Source: DAOVRL01 sp964459805 (GTDB taxonomy: Bacteria > Planctomycetota > Phycisphaerae > Sedimentisphaerales > Anaerobacaceae). Taken from it: a stretch of DNA of 12,516 nt. Shown here piece after piece: positions 1 to 5,312 of this stretch (positions are counted from its first letter, which is position 1; every line of letters starts with the position of its first letter). The stretch is taken from positions 1-12,516 of the forward strand of contig CAYWOD010000099.1 of assembly GCA_964459805.1 (NCBI GenBank), read 5' to 3'. Made by a program: the position numbers and the translations under genes. Under the pieces are notes generated by a model that had not been told where the DNA came from, searched no databases, and worked only from the letters and a program-made list of their open reading frames with translations.

Positions 1-213
1 GTCCAACTCTGTCTAACTCCACGAAAATCTACGTAAAACCAAACCTGCACCCTTAGTTATTCACAAACGACTGGATTTGACTGGACCTGCTGGGCCTAAG
101 ACCTTGCCACGGCGTGGCTTACAGATATGCAATCTGAAATATCTCCGCGTTTGGGCGGTTCCCTTCGACTGGCTCAGGAGACATTATGTTTGGTTGTTGG
201 ACAACATGCGGGT

Positions 214-242
214 ATTTTAACATAATTTCAAACAAAAGTCAA
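214..242 (-). promoter_or_regulatory. Strong sigma70-type promoter reading out of the left edge
   Basis: On the minus strand the -35 is TTGACT (237-242) and the -10 is TAAAAT (214-219), with exactly 17 nt between them. Transcription would start near 207 and run leftward through at least 200 nt of leader before leaving the window. The promoter sits just past the likely terminator of the 373-2926 cluster, so it probably starts a separate unit whose gene is not in view. Confidence 0.65.
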
Positions 243-251
243 GAGAAAAGG

Positions 252-272
252 GCAAAAAAAGCATTTTTTTGC
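252..272 (-). terminator. Terminator-like hairpin after the nuclease cluster
   Basis: GCAAAAAAA (252-260) pairs with TTTTTTTGC (264-272) around a 3-nt loop. On the minus strand the run of T is followed by another pyrimidine-rich stretch. It lies about 100 nt past the stop of the DUF4268 gene. A second, GC-rich stem (GACCCC 290-295 with GGGGTC 315-320) stands between that stop and this hairpin and may act with it. The stem is mostly A:T, so termination strength is uncertain; it could also act on the other strand. Confidence 0.45.
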
Positions 273-372
273 TCACACCACATGAATTAGACCCCTACCG
301 CCGTAAATTGGTGCGGGGTCTTCAAAGCATACTTACCCGAGCGGCTGATCCCCAACAAGGGCCCAAAAGCTG

Positions 373-1365
373 TCATTCTTCATCTATCTCTCCTGAATCC
401 TCAAGTGGCTCGTACTCGGAAGCAGCCAACTTTTTCACAATTGGGGAGAACACTCTATGAAACGTTTCAACCGTGTTCTTGATCCACTTTTGTTGCTCTG
501 GCCAAGTGTCTCTGTCCGTGGGATAAGCTTTGTAGTGTGTTTCAATGTGGCTTTCCTTGGCGTCTGGTAGTGCTCGCCAGTCAAGCTTTATTTTAATTTC
601 TTCTTCTATTTGTTGCTTATATTGTCCCTCAATCAGATTGTAATGTGCCTGCTTATCAGGCCCGTACATGTTGAGATAAACTCCTATCTCACCATCTCGT
701 GTGTTCATCCGTGCAACGAGACCAAAACCTGATCGACCCACAGAAAAATTTGTCCAATGTTGCGGAGCAGGTTTTTGACAGCTGACGAAACTCCCGCTCT
801 CTTCCATTAACTCTCGAAATTTTGTCCAGTACTCAAGCTGCAATTTCTTTGTATCACTAAGTTCACTTCTGGCGGCTGTTGTTTTGACGGTTCTACTCCA
901 TTCATTTGGTTTGGATACTATGTTGAACTTAGGAGCAGGGGGGGAATCATTGACGCGCCATAACTCTATTTCGAGTCCAAAGAAATTGATTGTCTCGTCT
1001 GTGATTTCATTAAGCCAATCGAGTGTAGCACGGTGTTCCTCTGTAAACCGTTCAGCTATCCATACGATGATAACTGCCTCCAAACCCGCGGCATATGTCA
1101 TTAGCTGTCCCAGATGTAGGTGATCTGTTCTCTCCAACTGATTTTCTATCAACACCCACTTGTTGCTGGCAGTATCTTTGCAGAGAATGTCTGCGCGAAA
1201 TGGGCCGACCTCCTGTTCTTGGGCTTCCACCTCAAGCTCGATACCGATGGTATCCCCAAGAAGCTTAACATTCTCCTCTTGGGCCAGCCATGGTGTAAAT
1301 TCATGAGCTTCGTCTTTCCAAGCTTCCCGTAATTGCACTTTGACAAGTTTTCCTAAATTAGCCAT
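373..1365 (-). CDS. DUF4268-type protein with PD-(D/E)XK-like nuclease core
   Basis: The product has 330 residues and no signal peptide, so it is probably cytoplasmic. The N-terminal half has the layout of a PD-(D/E)XK nuclease fold: an Asp in FRADILC (D59), then a strand ending IENQLE (E74 and Q76, an E-x-Q form of the usual E-x-K), followed by DHLHLGQL (81-88). The segment about residues 85-165 (LMTYAAG, IVWIAE, FTEEHR, LDWLNEIT) and the C-terminal half match my memory of the DUF4268 family, which is of unknown function and common near restriction and defence genes. The ATG at 1365 lies inside the end of the upstream gene: the overlap ATGGCTAA gives 8 shared bases, implying translational coupling. 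Nuclease activity is inferred; the family name is recalled and has not been searched. Confidence 0.8.
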   Translation of the reverse strand: MANLGKLVKVQLREAWKDEAHEFTPWLAQEENVKLLGDTIGIELEVEAQEQEVGPFRADILCKDTASNKWVLIENQLERTDHLHLGQLMTYAAGLEAVIIVWIAERFTEEHRATLDWLNEITDETINFFGLEIELWRVNDSPPAPKFNIVSKPNEWSRTVKTTAARSELSDTKKLQLEYWTKFRELMEESGSFVSCQKPAPQHWTNFSVGRSGFGLVARMNTRDGEIGVYLNMYGPDKQAHYNLIEGQYKQQIEEEIKIKLDWRALPDAKESHIETHYKAYPTDRDTWPEQQKWIKNTVETFHRVFSPIVKKLAASEYEPLEDSGEIDEE

Positions 1366-2026
1366 TTGGATTTTCCTCCACCTTCTGCTTGTAACGTTGC
1401 ATTAGTGCTTCGTGAGTTTCCGTTATGCTCCATGGAGCCTCGTTTGAACTTGTGCTCTTGCTTCCTTTTCTTCTCAGGCCGAGTTTCCATATTGGGGCAT
1501 AAAATCTGCCATCATCATATCCAACTTGATATAGAACACTTGCGACCCGGTCAGCCTCGGTATCTCTGCTATCCTGGCGCGCTCTTGCAAAATGGGCTGC
1601 AATCTTATCCCTAAACCGTAGTACGTTGGAAATCACGCCATCCACATATTGGCGAGGTGTCGAGCTTTGTAGCTTCTGTTGCTGGCAAAGCCAGCCAATG
1701 AGTTCAACATAATTGCATGCTGAAACCGCATACCACTGAAAGAAACAATAAAGAAGTCCTTTATTCAACCCACTAAACACCGGGTCGTTGCCTGCTGAAA
1801 CGTAACGAAATTCCTTGCCCTCAAAGGATTTTCTAACCTCGGCTGGCATCGATTCCAACACGCGACCTTGTTCTATTTGTTCTTTCGCTCTCTGTTCTAT
1901 CTTTAGCGCAGACCCATACAGCAAGTTTAGCCCTCGCCACAAGTTGACAAGTGATTGGAACTCATTACCATACTGCTTTACCTTGTCATCAGGAAAATCC
2001 ACTGCTTCTATATAGTCAAGAATCAC
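1358..2026 (-). CDS. HEPN-like protein of unknown function
   Basis: I do not recognise this 222-residue protein by family. It is mostly helical in character and has no signal peptide. Near residues 139-145 it carries R-D-K-I-A-A-H, which fits the R-X4-6-H signature of HEPN proteins, many of which are RNases in toxin-antitoxin and abortive infection systems. A polar residue after the Arg is also usual there. The start is GTG at 2026, supported by GGAG eight bases upstream; no ATG is available in this frame between the preceding in-frame stop and the GTG. Its stop codon overlaps the start of the DUF4268 gene by 8 bp, so the two are almost certainly made together. The frame stays open upstream to about 2108, at the edge of the inverted repeat, so an original longer 5' end cannot be excluded. 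A structural helix bundle with a chance R-x5-H is the alternative. Confidence 0.75.
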   Translation of the reverse strand: MILDYIEAVDFPDDKVKQYGNEFQSLVNLWRGLNLLYGSALKIEQRAKEQIEQGRVLESMPAEVRKSFEGKEFRYVSAGNDPVFSGLNKGLLYCFFQWYAVSACNYVELIGWLCQQQKLQSSTPRQYVDGVISNVLRFRDKIAAHFARARQDSRDTEADRVASVLYQVGYDDGRFYAPIWKLGLRRKGSKSTSSNEAPWSITETHEALMQRYKQKVEENPNG

Positions 2027-2107
2027 GCCGTATTCTCCAGAAACCTCTCTGCATCTTTGACTCGATTGTTTCAGGAAGTACTCATGCCAACGTTTCCAAC
2101 ACTCTCT
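2027..2107 (-). pseudogene. Possible remnant 3' end of a lost upstream gene
   Basis: Just ahead of the GTG start at 2026, one minus-strand frame reads VKDAERFLENTA and stops at a TGA that shares bases with the GTG start (GTGA), the usual arrangement of coupled genes. A neighbouring frame over the preceding bases reads RWHEYFLKQSS before running into the following gene. Together they look like the tail of a gene broken by a frameshift and cut off at the inverted repeat at 2108. The piece is too short to identify and could be chance. Confidence 0.25.
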
Positions 2108-2393
2108 CTAGTACTACAACGCTACTTAGATTTTACCAGCAAGCATAATCTCTTGTTGCATAAGCGGTTATGATAGCTGTGTAGAATATCGACAATCGAT
2201 TTGGCTTTAAGGACACTTTGGCGAATTTGAATTTGCGTTTTGCGCTTTGTTAGCTGCCAGCAGAACAAGCCAGCAGGGCCTCGGGGTTGGCCTTTTGCCT
2301 GCTGGTAGCCTAAAGGCGATAAACGCAGCTTGGTGTATGATTTTGGGACACATAGAGCCAATTTTTACAGCGTAAGTAGCGTTGTAGTACTAG
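2108..2393. repeat. 21-bp perfect inverted repeats bracketing 244 bp
   Basis: The 21 bases at 2108-2128, starting CTAGTACTACAACGC, recur exactly as the reverse complement at 2373-2393. Neither end can be extended and no target duplication is visible outside. The right arm lies inside the 3' end of the GIY-YIG gene and encodes LVLQRYL; the left arm encodes the same seven residues on the opposite strand. The bracketed 244 bp holds no transposase. Possible explanations are a small non-autonomous inverted-repeat element, an invertible segment, or a rearrangement scar. Confidence 0.85.
2253..2309 (-). terminator. Hairpin directly after the GIY-YIG stop codon
   Basis: Arms 2253-2263 (GCTGCCAGCAG) and 2299-2309 (CTGCTGGTAGC) pair over 11 bases with one G-T wobble, starting at the base after the stop codon. 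A second copy of the left arm core, CCAGCAGG at 2270-2277, can pair with 2298-2305 instead, so two folds compete. No clear T run follows on the minus strand, so it may stabilise the 3' end or be part of the inverted-repeat element rather than a true terminator. Confidence 0.45.
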
Positions 2394-2801
2394 GCGGCGA
2401 CGTGTAAAGTATTTGTACTCGTCACGTTGTTTCATGTTCTTTCCTTGCGTATTGCATTTGGGCAGTTCGCCATACTTTTGGCGAAAAGTAAGCAGAAACG
2501 CTCTCTCAAGTTTTTGCCAAGTCTTAACGCCCGGTTTTGGAGAGCAAGTCACAATACGCACCGTAAACTCACGTACACCATAAATTGATAAAACATCCCG
2601 TGCCCTTGCAGCAATACTCTGGGCAATTCGGGCAACGCCTTTCTTCGTGGTACCAATATATGCAATTCTGGAGCGGCCCCACTTGTATTTTAAAGCCTTC
2701 TTCACAAGGATCGCATATACCAGCTTTTTTTTACCAATGGAGAGACGGGTAACCTGCATTGCATGTCTTGGTTTTAGGCTAATGGTCAATCGTTTTGGCA
2801 T
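2310..2801 (-). CDS. GIY-YIG-like nuclease domain protein
   Basis: The 163-residue product shows the landmarks of a GIY-YIG fold in order: VYAI (28-31) in place of GIY, AYIG (47-50) for YIG, an Arg at 58 (VARIAQS), a Glu at 99 (KLERAFL) and an Asn at 117 (PKCNTQGK). These match the usual catalytic Tyr/Arg/Glu/Asn set, though the first motif is degenerate. A stand-alone single-domain form of this sort is common in bacteria, often without known function. The start ATG at 2801 has GGGAGG nine bases upstream. The last 27 residues, LVLQRYL onward, are encoded by the right arm of the inverted repeat and the DNA inside it, so the native C-terminus probably ended near residue 136. The next gene downstream (2026) is about 280 bp away, with a hairpin between, so co-transcription is uncertain. 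Confidence 0.78.
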   Translation of the reverse strand: MPKRLTISLKPRHAMQVTRLSIGKKKLVYAILVKKALKYKWGRSRIAYIGTTKKGVARIAQSIAARARDVLSIYGVREFTVRIVTCSPKPGVKTWQKLERAFLLTFRQKYGELPKCNTQGKNMKQRDEYKYFTRRRLVLQRYLRCKNWLYVSQNHTPSCVYRL

Positions 2802-2926
2802 TAGAGAGCCTCCCGTGTCAACTTTTCTACATCTTTAATCCGAATCTCGCCAACAAAAATTTCGTATCTCCAATTTAGTTGATAGTCGCAGTTGTCGATC
2901 AAGCCTTTAGTAACAAAAAATAACAC
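2801..2926 (-). CDS. Possible small ORF coupled to the GIY-YIG gene
   Basis: A minus-strand frame of 41 codons ends in TAA sharing its last base with the GIY-YIG start (TAATG). The translation is protein-like toward its end (NWRYEIFVGEIRIKDVEKL). Candidate starts are GTG at 2926, preceded by a pyrimidine-rich stretch with no ribosome site, or TTG at 2902. The weak start and the clean stop-start overlap suggest either the tail of a truncated upstream gene or a leader peptide. I do not recognise the sequence. Confidence 0.3.
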   Translation of the reverse strand: MLFFVTKGLIDNCDYQLNWRYEIFVGEIRIKDVEKLTREAL

Positions 2927-3242
2927 AAAAGAAAGGAAAAGGCAAAGGGAAAATCACCCCGTGGGATAATCTTTATAAAGGAGGACCCCCAGGGCGCGGC
3001 CTGGGGGCTAAATATAACGGCAGAAAACCCCCAGCAGTGCTGGGGGCTAAATATTTTTTGACATTGCGGGGATTGGGTGAGGGCGACGGGGATGCGGAGA
3101 AGGGGGCATTTTGCACGCTTACTGGCGGATATTGGCGAGGCAGCAAAAAGTCGAGAGATTTGAGCGGCGAAGCCGATGATAGATTAAAGAAGAGGTTTTT
3201 TCGCGTAACAGACGGTGAATAGTCGGTGTGAGAAGGGTATAA
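2927..3242. other. Intergenic region with twin hairpins
   Basis: Apart from the two hairpins at 2986-3054 I see no gene here. Open frames crossing it on both strands are built from the hairpin sequence and a GC-rich stretch and do not look like proteins. A TTGACA at 3058-3063 has no -10 at a suitable distance. The promoter of the gene at 3243 is not evident. Confidence 0.5.
2986..3054. repeat. Tandem pair of near-identical GC hairpins
   Basis: Hairpin 1 pairs CCCCCAGG (2986-2993) with CCTGGGGG (3000-3007). Hairpin 2 pairs CCCCCAGC (3028-3035) with GCTGGGGG (3039-3046). Each is followed by CTAAATAT, so the unit is repeated, with only the loop and inner pair changed. Hairpin 2 is followed by a T run on the plus strand and by TTTT on the minus strand, so it could end transcription both ways. 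Hairpin 1 is preceded by AAAGGAGG (2977-2984). Confidence 0.75.
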
Positions 3243-3923
3243 ATGGCAGAAAAACGCAGAAAAACAAGTCTGGCGGGTTTGGTGGTGGCCGGTGCGATTG
3301 TGGTTTTCTTTGTCTATACGGGGCGCGGGCTCTATCGCGGGGCGATGACAATACATCAGCTCTTAGCCGAGAATAAGCAGCTCAAGCAGGCGATAACGAA
3401 TTTGACCGACGAGGACCAGATAGGCTATGCAAAGGTCATTGCCCAGGAAACGAAAGAGGGCGAGCTTTTGACGACGATAAAGTTCGTCGAGACCGCCAGG
3501 GACGACAAGCTCGAGCGGATACTCGAGAAGGAGTACACGGTCCCCGGCGATATAGTCCATTTCGACGCACTGATCGTGAAATTCGGCGACAAGATGGTTA
3601 TGGACGGCGAGACACGGGCGCTGTATCTGTGGTGGAGGGTCTATGGTGAAAGAACCGCCCCCGAGGACGGTTTTGATATAGAAGAGCCGGGGGCAGAGCC
3701 TCGAAGATACGCTGATCTGTTAGCTGCACTGCCGATAAAAGAGCGGGAGCTTTTCTGGACTAATATCTGGGACCTGGCAAATGATCCGGACAAGCTCAAG
3801 GAGCACGATATCGAGGCGATCTACGGCAACGTTGTCTATTCCAAGCTCCAGCAAGGCCTGATATACGTGTTCAAGATAAGCGCCACGGGCCAGGTTTACC
3901 GTGAGGTCGTTCCGGATATGTGA
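3243..3923 (+). CDS. Membrane-anchored protein of unknown function
   Basis: I do not recognise this 226-residue protein. After a basic start (MAEKRRKTS) there is one hydrophobic segment, about residues 9-26 (LAGLVVAGAIVVFFVY), then a stretch rich in Leu, Lys and Gln (about 38-60) that could form a short coiled coil. The rest is acidic and soluble with no lipobox or clear cleavage site. The likely topology is one membrane anchor with the main domain outside the cytoplasm. The region around 64-150 (TTIKFVETA, ILEKEYTVPGDIVHFDALIVKFGD, ALYLWWRVYGE) looks like a folded beta-rich domain. ATG 3243 is preceded by AGAAGGG. It stands alone on the plus strand, convergent with the pseudopilin gene. The anchor plus coil resembles septum or secretion accessory proteins, but that is not enough for a functional call. 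Confidence 0.75.
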   Translation: MAEKRRKTSLAGLVVAGAIVVFFVYTGRGLYRGAMTIHQLLAENKQLKQAITNLTDEDQIGYAKVIAQETKEGELLTTIKFVETARDDKLERILEKEYTVPGDIVHFDALIVKFGDKMVMDGETRALYLWWRVYGERTAPEDGFDIEEPGAEPRRYADLLAALPIKERELFWTNIWDLANDPDKLKEHDIEAIYGNVVYSKLQQGLIYVFKISATGQVYREVVPDM

Positions 3924-4194
3924 GGCGAGCGAGCGCCAGGGCGAAGCCGAAGAAAAGGCGGAATGTCGGCCATAACGAAAGTGAAGGTACCCAGCGCCGA
4001 AATTACCAACATTGCAGAGGGCCCAGCCAGCAGTGGATTTGCACGCGTGAGTCGTTTCGAAGGTTATTTGTATATCGACAACCTGCAGAGCTGCTTTCAC
4101 GAGATTTCAGGCTCAAATCTCCAGGAGCCACAGCCATCCATGAGGTTCCTCTGTCCGGATGGCATTTTCGGGAACCACGGGATTTGCTCAATCG
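3924..4194. other. Intergenic gap between convergent genes
   Basis: No gene is supported. A perfect 7-bp hairpin (GAGATTT 4101-4107, loop 4108-4114, AAATCTC 4115-4121) lies about 75 bases past the stop of the pseudopilin gene but has no T run. A small GGCG/CGCC hairpin immediately follows the stop of the plus-strand gene. Either could help end transcription; neither is a strong terminator. Confidence 0.4.
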
Positions 4195-4962
4195 CTATTT
4201 ACCTGTGTACCATCTTGGGGGAATATCTTCGCCGGTGGTTTCCTTTATCTCCGACACATGGCCATCCAGCCAAGACGTCATTGATACGCCACGATGGCGA
4301 AAACACTCTTGCACCGTGTCATGCCACCGGTCTCCCGACCAATAGGTGTCGACGAAGCCCCACCCACCCTGGCTGCTCGGACGCCATTGCGGGATATTGA
4401 CGCTGTTGCCAGGCCCAATGCAGAACATATCTGAATCGATACCGTCCAGCCTCTGCTCGATATGGTCCTGAAAAGCAATTACCTCAGCGTGATGCTTGAA
4501 TTCATGGTCGATCTTCTTGTCTGTAATATAATTGTTGAGACCGTAAGAGCAATATTCGAAGTATTGCTGCATCGGTAGTCCCCAGGGCGAACCCCACTCC
4601 GGCCAATCGTCGACTCGTTTTGCGCTCGGGCAGGAGAATATCTTCTTGTTCTTGGCGTACGGGAAGTATGCAATTCCCCAATAGGCCATGTCATCATCCG
4701 GCCCGTATTTTATGACTCTTGGTGGCTTCTGCCAGGCATTATCCCACAGCCCTTGATTGGGTGCATAGGCTGTTGCTCCATCGTTGTCATCCACGTACAT
4801 CCTCATGGAAAGCATGAGACCTCTGACATGTGCGCTGCAAACAGTCTTCTTGCCTTGTTCTCTCGCGGCTCGCAGAGCAGGCATCAGAATCGCCATAAGA
4901 ATTGCTATGATGGCAATTACCACCAATAGTTCGACCAAGGTGAAAGCTTTTTGTCGTCTCAT
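4195..4962 (-). CDS. Type II pseudopilin-like protein with H-X9-DG motif
   Basis: The 255-residue product starts with a class III prepilin signal: basic MRRQKA, then FTLVELLVVIAIIAILMA, the hydrophobic helix that inserts in the membrane and packs pilin subunits. The residue before the cleavage point is Ala rather than the usual Gly. A Cys-containing segment after the helix (KKTVCSAHVRGL) and an H-x9-D-G near the end (H223 to D233-G234) place it with the planctomycete pseudopilin-like proteins, which are present in many copies per genome. The start at 4962 is chosen because AAGGAG lies seven bases upstream and the signal begins there; an open frame reaches 5034 without a better start. It has its own promoter (5037-5066), so it is separate from the operon to its right. 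The substrate or filament it belongs to is unknown. Confidence 0.9.
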   Translation of the reverse strand: MRRQKAFTLVELLVVIAIIAILMAILMPALRAAREQGKKTVCSAHVRGLMLSMRMYVDDNDGATAYAPNQGLWDNAWQKPPRVIKYGPDDDMAYWGIAYFPYAKNKKIFSCPSAKRVDDWPEWGSPWGLPMQQYFEYCSYGLNNYITDKKIDHEFKHHAEVIAFQDHIEQRLDGIDSDMFCIGPGNSVNIPQWRPSSQGGWGFVDTYWSGDRWHDTVQECFRHRGVSMTSWLDGHVSEIKETTGEDIPPRWYTGK

Positions 4963-5036
4963 TTGGTTCTCCTTAAAGGCCGTATCTGTCCAATGGTTCG
5001 GAGATGCATCATGAGCACATTGCCTTAACCTCACGT

Positions 5037-5066
5037 ATTATACCAGAATGGCTGGCTTGGTTTCAA
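5037..5066 (-). promoter_or_regulatory. Promoter of the pseudopilin gene
   Basis: On the minus strand the -35 is TTGAAA (5061-5066) and the -10 is a perfect TATAAT (5037-5042), 18 nt apart, with TGG directly before the -10 giving an extended -10 element. Transcription would start near 5030, leaving a leader of about 68 nt. The rest of the 5035-5312 gap shows no gene. Confidence 0.75.
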
Positions 5067-5312
5067 GAACTTTTTGCAAATATTTCCAGAGCTTTGGGCC
5101 ATGGAGCCGGTCGATTCTACGTTTGCAGGCCTATATCACGCTTCTGCTGGAAGCGCAATTCGGCGGCACAGGAGCAGATTTTGTCAAAAAAGCGGTCTTA
5201 CGACGCGATGTGCACGGCGCAGAATTCAACAGCGCCCAAAGGGCTTTTGCGGCATTCTCAAGCAGAGGCCAAGCTGCAGGCCGCAGCGGAAACGACAAGG
5301 TCAAATTTGGTT

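Larger units (their letters stand above)
1..372. other. Gene-free left end: outward promoter and hairpins
   Basis: No convincing coding region is visible on either strand. The stretch holds a leftward promoter (214-242), an A/T-stem hairpin (252-272), a weaker hairpin (stems 290-295 and 315-320) and a short GC hairpin (GCCAC 106-110 / GTGGC 114-118). The last would lie in the 5' leader of the transcript leaving the window. A short minus-strand frame starting with ATG inside that leader soon meets a stop and is not called as a gene. Confidence 0.6.

Noticed and set aside
161..179. CCCTTCGACTGGCTCAGGA, close to a short sequence repeated in many bacterial genomes
   Set aside because: Only one copy in the window, so it cannot be shown to be a repeat here.
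337..348. CCGAGCGGCTGA, identical to a common D-arm sequence of tRNA-Ser/Leu
   Set aside because: No acceptor, anticodon or T arm can be built around it on either strand; taken as chance or at most a fragment.
2108..2393. Insertion sequence bounded by the 21-bp repeats
   Set aside because: Only 244 bp inside, no transposase and no target duplication; kept as an inverted repeat of unknown origin rather than an IS.
3058..3063. TTGACA as a -35 box for the gene at 3243
   Set aside because: The DNA 15-19 bases downstream is GC-rich with no -10-like hexamer.
2973..3356. Minus-strand open frame of about 127 codons
   Set aside because: Pro/Ser-rich translation made from the two GC hairpins and from antisense of the real gene at 3243; no ribosome site.
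3963..4400. Plus-strand open frame overlapping the end of the pseudopilin gene
   Set aside because: Its second half is antisense to the pseudopilin coding region and the first part has no recognisable motif or ribosome site.
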